Source: Pararge aegeria (Eukaryota; Arthropoda; Insecta; Lepidoptera; Nymphalidae). Taken from it: DNA of 64,000 bases. The notes under the pieces were generated by a model. It was not told the DNA's origin. It saw only the letters and a list, made by a program, of their open reading frames with translations, and ran no database searches. A program made the position numbers and the translations under genes. Location of the stretch: positions 1,426,001 through 1,490,000 of the forward strand of contig NC_053205.1 in NCBI RefSeq assembly GCF_905163445.1. Direction: 5' to 3'. Below, one piece after another: positions 1 to 11,300 of this stretch; position 1 is the first letter of the stretch, and every line of letters begins with the position of its first letter.

Positions 1-570
1 AACAATTTTTTTTATTTTTAAAAATGGTATAACTCAGAATATTCTTCTGAGTTAATAACATATTCTGGCATATTCTGAGTATAGTATAATTATTATATAC
101 AGAAAGTTTTCCTAAAGCAACTATTTAAAGAAGATTTAAATACTATTTGAATTTCTAATCATCATGATCTTCATCATGTCAACCCATCGCAGTCCACCAC
201 GCTGGCCCAGTTTGGCGGATTGGTGGAATTAATTAATTTAATGGAAATAATTTTTTTTTTTTTTTTTTAATTTGTAAATGTGTTTCTTTGTATTTTGTTT
301 TTGTGTGTGCAATAAAGAATTTAATAATAATTTTTATTTTTTTTTTAATTTTTAATTGTTTTTTGTTTTTTTGTAAGCATTGTTATGAATTTAAAAAAAA
401 AAATGAAAATCAATAAATGATAGAAAATAATAATGATAATAATAAATTTTCAATAATTTTTTAAAATTGACTTTATTGTACGACATATAAAAAATATATT
501 AATTATATAAACACAATGTATTTATTTATTTTGTACATGTTTTGACAATTTTTTTTAAATTTAATTTCAG
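1..570. other. AT-rich gene-free stretch with SINE fragment
   Basis: No gene is recognised. Positions about 181-230 match the body of tRNA-derived SINE family B in reverse orientation (the 'trio of CCACCACGCTGGCCCAG' region also seen near 27565). The rest is low-complexity A/T-rich sequence. The last bases form the pyrimidine-rich stretch and acceptor of the possible exon that follows. Confidence 0.5.
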
Positions 571-648
571 GTGTATTTCTTGAAGAATCTATTCGAAGAT
601 CCGAGTAACAGGTATCAGAAAATGGTTCCCAACTTTATGTCCCAATGA
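571..648 (+). CDS. Possible terminal exon of an unrecognised upstream gene
   Basis: A pyrimidine-rich tract ending in TTAATTTCAG at 561-570 is a good splice acceptor. It is followed in phase 0 by 25 open codons (start VYFLKNLFEDP, end NFMSQ) and TGA at 646-648. The other two frames close quickly. The rest of the gene would lie to the left of the window. I do not recognise the protein. The exon is short, so chance cannot be excluded, and no obvious poly(A) signal follows closely. Confidence 0.35.
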   Translation: MYFLKNLFEDPSNRYQKMVPNFMSQ

Positions 649-847
649 TAAGACCAAGATTTTGAAGCCATGAAAAACTAGAATCTCATTGTGAGCTTAG
701 GCCTACTACCGTCATTTAAAGTAGTATTATTTTAATATTGTGTAGTGTTCTTGTTTCGCAATTATGATCCTTATTCCAGGGATGTCAAGGTATGTTATAT
801 AAAACTTATTGTAAAATAATACTGCTTTAATTATGTTATATAATATA

Positions 848-1203
848 CAGGGTTAAAAAAACATACCAAGAAGCTCTGTAGAATATGACTAGTAATTATA
901 TAACTAAACGATTTTTCAAAATTCAGTATCAATTTATTTCATACAAAAAAATTAATAAGTCACGTTATTTTGTAAAGTGGCATTACACTGTGTAACCAAA
1001 CACGTGTCGGGTCAGTGACCGCGCGATAGAGTCACGTTTCGCGCGCTGTTGCCGATGTTACATTACAGAGTAGTTACAAGTAGAGTATCTATGTAAAATA
1101 TTTAATTTTACACGACTTAAAAAAAGTTTTAGAACGAAAGTTGTTAGTTTTAATGTAAACAACTACAGGCCGAGAGCTTTCTTATATTTTTTATATAACC
1201 CTG
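848..1203. mobile_element. Short TIR element (MITE), CAGGGTTA ends
   Basis: The element begins CAGGGTTA and ends TAACCCTG and is flanked by TA/TATA on both sides, which fits a TA-targeting MITE. It is about 356 bp, with no coding capacity seen. Only the outermost 8-10 bases of the termini are clearly inverted. Confidence 0.5.
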
Positions 1204-1289
1204 TATATAATATTAAAACAATTAATATGTATATAAATTAAAAAAAAAAAATTGCAAATAATTCACATTTTTAGTTGAGCTGTTTGTGA

Positions 1290-1515
1290 TAGAGATCGTC
1301 CTGGGAATCTATCGCCATGCTATTCTGCCGCCAACAGCAATGCTGTGTTCGGGTGTGAAGGGTGCGGTTGCCGGTGTGATTACAGGCTCATGAGACTTAA
1401 GACCCACGGCTCAGGTTGATGATCACAAAGTGGCATTTTACAGGATGTGTTCCTTGCATGACCTTCGCAGGGTCGCTTTGTTTATAGGCGATGGCCATCT
1501 GCTGACAATTATTAT
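1290..1515 (+). repeat. Dispersed repeat E (CCGCCAACAGCAATGCTGTGTT type)
   Basis: Contains the core 'AGCAATGCTGTGTTC..GTGTGAAGGG' followed by a conserved body ending near 'TTTATAGGCGATGG'. Related pieces lie at 14365-14560, 17075-17155, 21460-21560 (reverse), 50570-50830 and 55850-55925. It probably derives from the 3' end of a LINE or a SINE. The family name is not known to me. Confidence 0.5.
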
Positions 1516-1593
1516 TATTAAAAAAAAAACTGCCATCTTGAACCACATTGGAAGATAACTTCATTATACTTCTTCTATTCATAAGTACAGTTT

Positions 1594-1853
1594 GACAGCC
1601 GATTGGCGCAGTTTGCAGCGACCCTGCTTTCTGAGCCCAAGGCCGTGGGTTCGATTCCCACAACTGGAAAATGTTTGTGTGATGAGCATAAATGTTTTTC
1701 AGTGTCTGGGTGTTTATATGTATATTATAAGTATTTATGTATATTATTCATAAAAATATTCATCAGTCGTCTTTGTACCCATAACACAAGCTACGCTTAC
1801 TTTGGGGCTAGATGGCGATGTGTGTAATGTCGTAGTATATTTATTTATTTATT
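1594..1853 (+). mobile_element. tRNA-derived SINE, family A
   Basis: The tRNA-like head has an A-box-like segment (GATTGGCGCAG) and a B-box (GGTTCGATTCCC). The conserved body runs through GTGTCTGGGTGTTTA and CTACGCTTACTTTGGGGCTAG and ends in (ATTT)n. This is the reference structure for the other family A copies listed below. Confidence 0.85.
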
Positions 1854-1984
1854 TACTAACAAATAATTTGCAATAAAACAATATTGCGGCTATAAATTGA
1901 GATGTAAGATATCATATCTTTCAAGTTAGATCAAACTGCACACGGTGTGTAAATCAGATTGAAATCGGTTAAGTAGTTTAGTTC

Positions 1985-2140
1985 ATCCATACAAAACTAG
2001 TGCGATACTGGAAAAAGTTAATTCACTAGATGGCGCTGTTACGATTCCATACAAATCGTAATTAACTGTTACGCGGTCGAATAAGTCAACGTAGTAAGAG
2101 AATCTCAAACTAGGCACTTTGCACTCGTGACCTTCTTCAC
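1985..2140 (-). repeat. Dispersed repeat F, inverted partner at 10854-11060
   Basis: About 140 bp is the reverse complement of 10854-11000, including the words ATGGCGCTGTTACG and GCGGTCGAATAAGTC. No coding function is seen. It is a dispersed repeat, and the copy near 10.9 kb lies in an intron of ZAD gene 1. Confidence 0.6.
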
Positions 2141-2166
2141 AGAAGCTGTGTGGAGAACACTTATTA

Positions 2167-2433
2167 TAAATAATAAATAATAAATATACTACGACAATAC
2201 ATACACCGCCACCTAGCCCCAAAGTAAGCGTAGCTTGTGTTATGGGTACTAAGATAGCTGATCAATATTTTTATGAATATTATACACATAAATACTTATA
2301 ATATACATATAAACACGCAGACACTGAAAAACAATCATGTTCATCACACAAACATTTTCCAGTTGTGGGAATCGAACCCACGGCCTAGGACTCAAAAAGC
2401 AGGGTCGCTGCTCACTGCGCCAGTCGGCCGTCT
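2167..2433 (-). mobile_element. tRNA-derived SINE, family A (reverse)
   Basis: Near full-length reverse copy. The (AAAT)n end is on the left and the tRNA-like head (B-box complement GGGAATCGAACCCAC) on the right, ending in the complement of GACGGCCGACTGG. Confidence 0.85.
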
Positions 2434-2661
2434 ACGACAATACTTCTTTCCAGTGTTGTTCCAGTTTTGTATAATATAATCAAAATAATGCCATCTAGTG
2501 ACAATACTCTTATTTTTTATTTTTTTTTAACTTGTCTTATAATTTAAAAGACATGTAAGATAAAATCGAAGGAAGCAGAATGAGTAGGAAACCTCACTAT
2601 AAGCACTCTGTCGTTTTCTTATTTGATACGAGTTGAAACCAGCCAAATCTGCCCTCAAGGT

Positions 2662-3237
2662 CAGGGCTTCCCAACCTGGGCGTAGAAAGTCAGAGGTCAA
2701 CCTTCTGTACTTGAAAAATAATCAAGAGGAAATTATTTTTTTGGCAGCTCTTGTGCAGTGTCATTGCTTGTCACACACTTTGAAAAGTAGTAGGGAGATT
2801 ACAAAGCTAAGCCATGCCATTGTTGGGGTAGTTTTATTTTTCCTAATTCTTAGTTTTAGTAACCGAAAAATTTATTATTTGATGGCCGATTGGCACAGTG
2901 GGCAGCGACCCTGCTTTCTGAGTCCGAGGCCGTGGGATCGGTTCCCAAAACTGAAAAATATTGGTGTGATGAACATGGTTTTCAGTGTCGGCGTTTTTTT
3001 CTTCATATTATAAGTATTTATGTATATTACTCAAAAATAAACATCAGTTTTCTTAATTTTACGTATAAGATGCCAATGTGTGTATTGTCGTAGTATATTT
3101 ATTTATTTATGGTGGTTTTATTATATAGTTTCAAAATGAGGATGTAACTAACAAGAACCTATCCAATTAAGGTTAGGGCGCGTCGAATTTCTTAACTCGT
3201 AAGTGCGCCACTGGATTAAAAAGGTTGGGAACCCCTG
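2662..3237. mobile_element. hAT-type MITE with CAGGG(C/G)TTCCCAACC ends, carrying a nested SINE
   Basis: Left end CAGGGCTTCCCAACCT and right end AGGTTGGGAACCCCTG form the typical hAT terminal inverted repeat. The flanking octamers CTCAAGGT and CTTTAGGT agree at 6 of 8 bases, consistent with an aged 8-bp target duplication. A family A SINE is inserted at about 2881-3110. No transposase is seen. Confidence 0.7.
2881..3110 (+). mobile_element. tRNA-derived SINE, family A (nested, diverged)
   Basis: Starts with the head GATGGCCGATTGGCACAGTG and ends TATTTATTTATTTATG. The middle is shortened. It sits inside the hAT-type MITE and is therefore the younger insertion. Confidence 0.75.
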
Positions 3238-3245
3238 CTTTAGGT

Positions 3246-4300
3246 AACAAAAATAGTAGAATTACTTACATAGTTAAACATTTATAAGTTAATACTTTAT
3301 TAGTACTCAGTTAGTGAACCAAAGAAATTAATTTGTAAATATTGAATACTTAGATGACTACACTAGACAATAATATATTTGTATTTTGCTCTAATCGATT
3401 GACGTCAATCGTTTGAAGATAGACGATTGACGGCAATCGATTTAAGATAAAAACAAAGCAGTAATAATTACAGCGGTCAGTGCTGAAAAATAAACTCTCA
3501 TCTACCATTTGGTAGCCTATTTTCGTAAGTTGGTGAGAAAAGCCATGTTATCGTTAGAAAATGCAATAAAAGTGATGGAATAACTTAGAATTAGTAAGAG
3601 AAAACATAAGTTTTATTCAATATTTCGAATCGCTACGTAACTTTAAGTAGGTACTTATATTATTTTAAAATTCTATTATATATTAATAAGTACTTTAAGT
3701 ACAGGTACTATGATTCAAATAATTATAACGATTGATTTTGCATGGAACTATTATTATGTCTGGGACTACAAATCTATTACGTAGGTCGAAGATTTTATAG
3801 AAACCATTACTTTTCGCAAGTCCATGATATAAATACTACATTGAAGTCTCTTTTCACTTAATATATATAAATTATGTATTATGTGCTATATACCTCAACC
3901 GCAAAAAGTTTCACCTGGTGATCACGTGATGAAACGAAATTAGCGTTTATTTAAAAGTGCGCCCATTTTATCCGCCGACTAAATGTGAACAAGCAAATGT
4001 CAGATCTTTCGCTTAGTAAAGAGGCAAGAAACATTTAAGTCTTGGAAAAATTAATATAAATTTTAGTTTTAGTTTTCTGTAAAAGAAAAAATGTTGTTTA
4101 CCTCTGAAATACCAAAATAACCTGACCTTACGTAATCTAATTTATTTACGGCCGGTCATTTGTTAGTTTACACTTAATCCGCAGATAAATTGGTCGTACT
4201 TTACAATACGGCCTCTACAAACTTATCCGTATATTGAACCCGTTTAAGTTGTAATATTAAATTGGACTAATATAGTTCCAATATCGAACACATATCATGG
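3246..4300. other. Gene-free AT-rich stretch
   Basis: No convincing gene, RNA or mobile element is seen. A pair of related octamer-rich words (CGATTGACGTCAATCG and CGATTGACGGCAATCG at about 3397-3441) stands out as short imperfect palindromes of unknown meaning. Confidence 0.4.
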
Positions 4301-4317
4301 GACTAGTACGATCCGGG

Positions 4318-4376
4318 ACTATAGAAGACTAGTCGGAGTCGAACTTGGAATGTCACCCGTTGAGCTATAGTCCTAG
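4318..4376 (-). repeat. tRNA-like fragment (SINE head or tRNA relic)
   Basis: On the minus strand an A-box-like TAGCTCAACGGG is followed closely by a B-box-like AGTTCGACTCC. The spacing is too short for an intact tRNA and the arms do not all close, so this is a SINE head or a degraded tRNA copy. Confidence 0.4.
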
Positions 4377-4582
4377 CACAAAAAATGGCTAGTATCATCT
4401 TTAGTCGTGGAGAAATATAAATAAAAAAATAGCTCAAAGTTTGGAAATATTTTTCTAACCAATAAAAGTTTTTTATAAAAACCAAAATTGTTTTATTATT
4501 TGCAGGTAAAACATAGCTATTTCCCCCCAACCTATCAAATATCAACACCACGATAGATTATTCTGAAAAAAACCAAAAAAAA

Positions 4583-4700
4583 AATTGTGTGTACTTATTT
4601 ACACGCGTTAGAAGTTATTTTTCTTTGGCGTAACAAGATAATAATCTTTTCAAAAATTTTATCTTTCGCATTATTCTTCGTTTGTAGACAAAACGACACT
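4583..4700 (+). mobile_element. Solo terminal segment of TIR element G
   Basis: About 110 bp matches the left end of the complete element at 16753-17213 (GTGTGTACTTATTTACACGCG, GGCGTAACAAGATAA, TTTATCTTTCGC). No matching right end was found nearby. Confidence 0.55.
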
Positions 4701-5186
4701 AACAATAGAAAAAAAATCAATTTTATTTTCGTAGGAGTATTCTAAGAACAATAATGAACCAATAAGGCAGTCATTTAATTTTATTAATGTTTTGAATATC
4801 CTTCATATCATATTAAAATAAAACATATTGGCTCTATCCTGTTTCGAATGTTTCCGTTTTTATTTAATTATATGAAAATACAAACACAACGTAAGATTAA
4901 CAGCTATTTATCTTATAGTGTTTGTAATTTCATTGACATCATGTGAATGTAATACGTAAAAAATCAAGTTGGTTGTTTCTCTGCGTGTGTGAAAATGTGT
5001 CAACGTCAAATATAATATAAACAAATAAAAATGGTGTGAGTTTTTAATCGGTTGGCTTTGTTTTTAATAATTAACGACAACATTTGATACTTTTATGAAG
5101 TAATGAACACTGGTTTTAATAAAAGATATGTGTAAACGTGTTTCACGTAATAAAATTCTTAGTTTCTGGTCTTGGTACTCCTCGAA

Positions 5187-5396
5187 ATGCTCCCAACATT
5201 TCTATTATTAAATCGTATGGCTACCAGACGAAGAAACATTCATAAAACTACAAGAACGGTGAAAAATGAGAAGAAGAAGCTAGATGTGGCCTATTGCAGG
5301 ACTTGTCTCGCGACTGAGGACCTTGTAGACATATTTTATAATAAGGAATGTGAAATGAAACGTTCGGAAGATTTGAGACTGGTTACCGGCTTAGAG
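5187..5396 (+). CDS. ZAD gene 1, exon 1 (first half of ZAD)
   Basis: Encodes residues 1-70, including the first zinc pair (CRTC) of the ZAD. The donor is GAG|GTAATT, phase 0. The start is the first ATG after an in-frame TAG at 5160. Confidence 0.8.
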
Positions 5397-8300
5397 GTAA
5401 TTATTTGACTTTACTACAGGTTTAACATGATAATGTATGTATTAAGAAGTGAGTGCTCACGAAAGTCCGTTTGCACATCTGCTTTTATTACAGATTAAAA
5501 TAAATTGAAACACTACTTTTTTTAGCTTATTCGGAAATAATTAAAGCAATTTCTCACAAAAAATCCTCTTAGGCAGACGGTTGTATCGTAGTGCTCCGTA
5601 AACCTTTATAGTTTTAACCTGTACATTTGTAAACATAAAACTAAACCTATGAGAGCCTCAATATGCCCTGATCTGAGAAGAAGTCTTTTAAAATTCAAAG
5701 TTTTAATCATCATCATCCAGTGTGTATCACATAAATATATTTTGCTTGGCTGCCATTTTGAATAGAGAGGAAAATATCAGACAAGTAAACAAGCCATAAT
5801 ATTAAAAGTTTGGGAAATGAAATTCACAAAACTTTTGAATTTGATGAATGAAGGCAGCAATCAAGGCTCCTCTACATGAATGCGACCTTAAGAGAAGAGT
5901 GGCAACTGATTGTAAAGCGAGTCACCAAACCCAGGTGACGACGAAAATCAGTCTGTCAAGTCTGTAATGACTAAAAAGAAGAATGAAGTTATTGAATAAT
6001 TTTCCAGATTTAATTTATGATAATAATAATAAAGCTTTCTTTATTCCATCTAAATTATAAGATGTATGTGTGTCATTTAACTTAACGATTGATTATCAAA
6101 TTACTTTTTCAGATTAAGCTTAACGATGGATTATCCCAAAAAATATGCCACCGTTGCATTGAGAGCATGCAGTCGGCGCTGCAGTTCCGACACAATAGCA
6201 GGAAATCTCAGAAATCCCTTCTCAATATGCTGTACGGTAAATCGAAGAAGAAGTTCAAGTCGAAACCCAGTAAGAGTATGAAAAAAATCAAAAATGAGAC
6301 ATTGGAAGTGGAAGTTGAAGCGTATGATAACGATGTGTACGCTGGGACAGATGATTTCCAGAACGAGACTGACTATTTATATAACGATGATGAAGATTCT
6401 GCACCTTTAAAAATGGAGCAGGTATAACGCTTCTGTTTTAATCAGTCATATAAGACTGTCGATGTCTATCAACCTCCCGGGTGCAGTGGTGAGTGCTGTG
6501 TTTTAAGATGGAGGACCCGGGTTCGATTCCCGGCATTTTGGAAATTTGTATTCCTGTTATTTTACTCTAGTCCGGCCTGGTGGGAGGCTTCGGCGGTGAC
6601 CAGTTACCACCCTACGGACAAAGAAGTGGATGTACTGCGAAGGAACTGTTTAGGTGTATGGGATAATATAACTGCCATACTCCCTAATAGGTTAGCCCGC
6701 TACCATCTTAGAATCACTTAATACCAGCGGGGTAGCACAGGCAGGAGACAAAAATTATATCCTCTGACATGGAATATAACTAACGTGTCCACCTGCTAAA
6801 GTACGGGAACATGGAAAAGAAGAAGTTTACCCCCGTTTATTATTACACATATGTATTACTAGCTGTTGCCCGCGACTTTGTCTGCGTTTGATTTTGTTTT
6901 TTGATGTGGCATTCAATTTAGTTGTAGTTCTAAAAAAAATTTAAGTATTCAGTATCGCTAAGTGAGGGGTTTGCTACTGTCTGCTGAGGAGTTCTGTTCT
7001 TTATCTCCAACCACATTCAGATCCACACAAAGTTTGGGCAAAATTAAACACATAATATAACCGTATAGTACAAAAATAATTATTTAAATCGGCTATAATT
7101 GGTCAGATTTATGGTGTAAAATCAAACACTTTCATCCCCTCTCCAAAAGGAACCGAGCTTAATGTTGGGATAAAAAGTATCCTATATTTCTTCTAACACT
7201 TCCAAGAATATGTGTACAAAGTTTCATAAGGATCGGTTAAGTAGTTTTTGCGTGAAAGCGTAACAAACAAACTTACATTGGCATCCCTTTAATATTAGTC
7301 GCTATAAGACTCATGTGAAAGGCATATACTAATTTCGGCATTGACGGTAGGAGAGCCGTAGCTTAGTTGGAGAAAGCGCTCAGGCCGCGATTGCCAGAGA
7401 GTCGCAGGTTCAAATCCTGTCGGTTCCGAAAATTTTTATAGGCATTTTAAATTTTTAAACTAAAATTTATTTTATTTTTACTATCTTAATATATATAAAT
7501 CTCCTGTCACGATGTTTGTCCCCGATGGACTCTTAAACTACTTAACCGATTTTAAATTAAATTGGCACTCCGTGAGCAGTCTGGTCCGACTTAAGAGATA
7601 GGGTAGCTTAGATCTATATTATAGTCGCAATTTTATTCTATTGCAAATTTTTTGTCTATAATTAATTGACAGTCACATGTTATATATATATACTACTATA
7701 CTCATTTAAGGCTTAGCGATACTGAATACTTTAAAAACAAAATCAAACGCAGACGAAGTCGCGGGCAACAGCTAGTGAGATATAAATTTTTGCTTTACCA
7801 TGTCTTAGGCACCAGTGACGGATGGTAGGAGGAAACGCGAAATGATACCGAATGCGTTGTCATACAAATGTAACACTTGCAGCAAAGAGTTTCGAATGAA
7901 GAGCACGTACAAATCGCATCTGAGGTTCCACACCAACTACTGTGTTTGCGAGGTGAGCAAAGACTATATATAATATAGCTTTTTGTTATACAGCTTGTCC
8001 ACAGAATTACTGCCAGATTGGCTTTGTCTGCCGCAACTGTTGTTTGACGGCCGATTGGCGCTGTGGGCATCGACCCTGCTTTCTGAGTCCAAGCCCGTGG
8101 GTTCGGTTCCCACAACTGGAAAATTTTAGTGTGATGAACATGAATGTGTGTGTTTTTTTTTGAAGTAAAACTTCTTTAGGCGCGACTAGGGAGTAACTCA
8201 GATTTTTTTCTGACGGAAGTAACGCTTACGTCAGACGTCTCTGTAGTTTCCGCTATTTAAAAATAATGATTTGGATTGGTCGTAAGTATATGTTATATAC

Positions 8301-11300
8301 TAAATAAGTATACTACGACAATACACACATCGACATCTAGCCCCAAAGTAAGCGTAGCTTGTGTTATGGGTACTAAGATAGCGGATGAATATTTTTATGA
8401 ATATAATACAAATAAATACTTATAATATACAGATAAACACCCAGACACTGAAAAACATTCACGTTCATCACACAAGCATTTTATCGGCCAATCGGCTGTC
8501 AAATACTCCACGCTTCTTGACTTACACGCCAGCCAGTGGCAAATAGAGATCATAGAGAGAGTATCTCCACAATGAGACGGGTCTTAAGGCCGTAGTCCAC
8601 CACGCCGGCTCATTGCGGATCGGTGGACTCCACACACCTTTGAGAACATTATGTAGAACTCTCAGGCATGCAGGTTTCCTCACGATGTTTTCCTTCACCG
8701 TTAAAGCAAGTGATATTTTAATCATTGATGTTATGATGACGAATAAAATTCAAAATGCATTTATTTCAAGTAGGCCTACTTTATAAGCACTTTTGAAACG
8801 TCAAGTATGTATGTTTGTCGTGACTGTATCACCGATTCGGAAAGCAGATTCTACCGAGAAGAGCCGGCAAGAAACTCAGTAGTTGCTCTTTTCCAACATC
8901 AACATTTACAATCATTTTTCTATCTTGCGGGAGATGAGAGCGAGGCTGGCTGCTTCCAATCTACCTTGTCATTGAGGAATTCATCAAATGTATAGGAACC
9001 TCGCTGTATTAGATGTGTTTTTACACATTTTTTAAATGTATGTATTGGTAGGTCAAGAATTACCTTAGGAATCATGTTGTCAAAGCGTATACTCAACCCC
9101 ACAACGGAGTTCTGCAACTTTCGCAGACGATATGCAGATATCACTAATTTATATCCGTATCTTATTTATTGTCCGTTAAGTCGATTGTTAATATCAGCAT
9201 TTTGTTTATAAAGAGTATTATTTTGTCTCACAAAGATTATATTATCTATATATATAAAAGAAAGTCGTGTTAGTTACACTACTTATAACTCAAGAACGGC
9301 TGTACCGATATGGTTGAAAATTGGTAGGTGGGTAGCTTAGAGCCAGGGGGCGGACATAGGATACTGTTTATCCCGTTCGACAGCGTTCCCGTCTGAGTTG
9401 ACATAAAAAGTGAGTTACACCATTTATAACTCAAGAACGGCTGGACGAATTTTTATGATATTTGATTTTTTGGATTCCTCTTAGACCGGAATAGGATAAT
9501 AAGTATTAAAATAATAACATTCATAAAAATGTCATTGACGAAGCGTGGTCCAAGTTTATATATTGATCGTACGGCTCTTTTCTGTAGTATAAATATACTT
9601 TCAATATCTGCAGCTTTTCAACAAGATCCATAAGACATAACGAAATAAGAAGTATTGCTATTTGATAGTTACGTTTTGCCTTTTTTTTATTTTTTTTTAT
9701 TAGTGCAATATAGCTTCTGGCCGTTCTAATTAACAATGATAAATTGACGCAGACTTGCGGCAAGCGCTGTCGGAATAATAACCAACTGCAGGAACACAAG
9801 CGAGCGCGACACGGGTTGGGGAAGATTCACAAGTGCGCCTACTGCGAGTACAGCTCCGCGACCAAAGAGGCTCTCACCGTAAGTACCATGCATTTATTAG
9901 AACCGTAATAGGATAGTGATGCGGCCACGAAAAGATGCAAATAAACGTACCATAAAAATAACACTTTATTAATTTTATAAATAAATAAATAAACTACGAA
10001 AATACACACATCGCCATCTAGCCCCAAAGTAAGCGTAACTTGTGTTATGGGTACTAAGATGACTGATGAATACTTTTATGAATATAATACACATAAATAC
10101 TTATAATATACAGATAAACACCCAGACAGACGTCTGTGTAGTTTCCGCTATTTAAAAATAATAATTTGGATTTGTCGTAAGTATATGTCATATACTACAC
10201 GCTTCTTGCCTCACACGCCAACCAGTGGCAAATATCATAATCAATTAGGATTATTTATTTCCAATATTTTCAAACGGATCAATTGTGAATAGTAAAGTGA
10301 ATAAAAAAATCAACAGTTTAAAAAAAATATTATAAATTGCTAAGTCTCTAAATATAGTTGTTTATTTATTACTCTTGTAATAAATAAATTATAAACAAAT
10401 TTTCTGACGATTCCAACAATGACAAGGTTATATTGACATGTGCTGATCTAACCTTCAATTTTTCACTCTCAATTATTCTATTTAACAAATGAAAATATTT
10501 ATAAAATGTAAAAGTGGTATTAATGAATTTTTAATATATTATAAAATGAAATAGTGAATATTTGATGAAATGGCGGAGTCAGGAACATTTTACTCTTTAA
10601 CTTCTTTGCGCCTCACTCGTGCGGTACGTACTTAGATCCACGAGCGACGCCACACAGGCGAGCGTCCGTACATCTGCGACCATTGCGGTGCAACTTTCCA
10701 CAGACGATCCAACCTCGTCCAGCACATCGCGATACATCTGCCGGAGAAGAACTTTCAGGTTTGTATATTCATAGAGTTCTTGAAGTTAAACTTCTTAGGC
10801 TATGGCATTGAAATAAAACTTAATTTTCAACTTTTGAAACATAAACAATGAAGAAGGTCAAAGTGCCTAGTTTGAGATTTTCTTACTACGTTGACTTATT
10901 CGATCGCGTAACAGTTAACTACGATTTGTATGGAATCGTAACAGCGCCATCTAGTGAATCAACTTTTTCCAATATCGCACCAGTTTCGTATGGAATAAAA
11001 AGAGCGCAATCTAGTGACAATACTTCTTTACAGTTGTATATAATCAAAATAATGCCATCTAGTGACAAAAATCTTGACTAGTATTCTTACTACACTGACT
11101 GATGTATATTAAAAAAAAAAAAAACACGAGATAAAGTTATATAAAATTCTGAAAATTTAACCATTAAAAAAAAAAATACCCAATAATTATATCATACAAT
11201 GTAAATTGTTTTCGGTTAACAAAGATTTAGAAAAAGAGAGAAGAAAGTTATAACGTAGAGAGTAATGTATATATAACAAAAAATTACGCATGCGCGCTTT

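Noticed and set aside
7351..7429. Possible functional tRNA gene
   Set aside because: A- and B-boxes and the T arm are good, but the D-arm to anticodon region is irregular and no clear anticodon loop forms; a SINE head or pseudogene is more likely.
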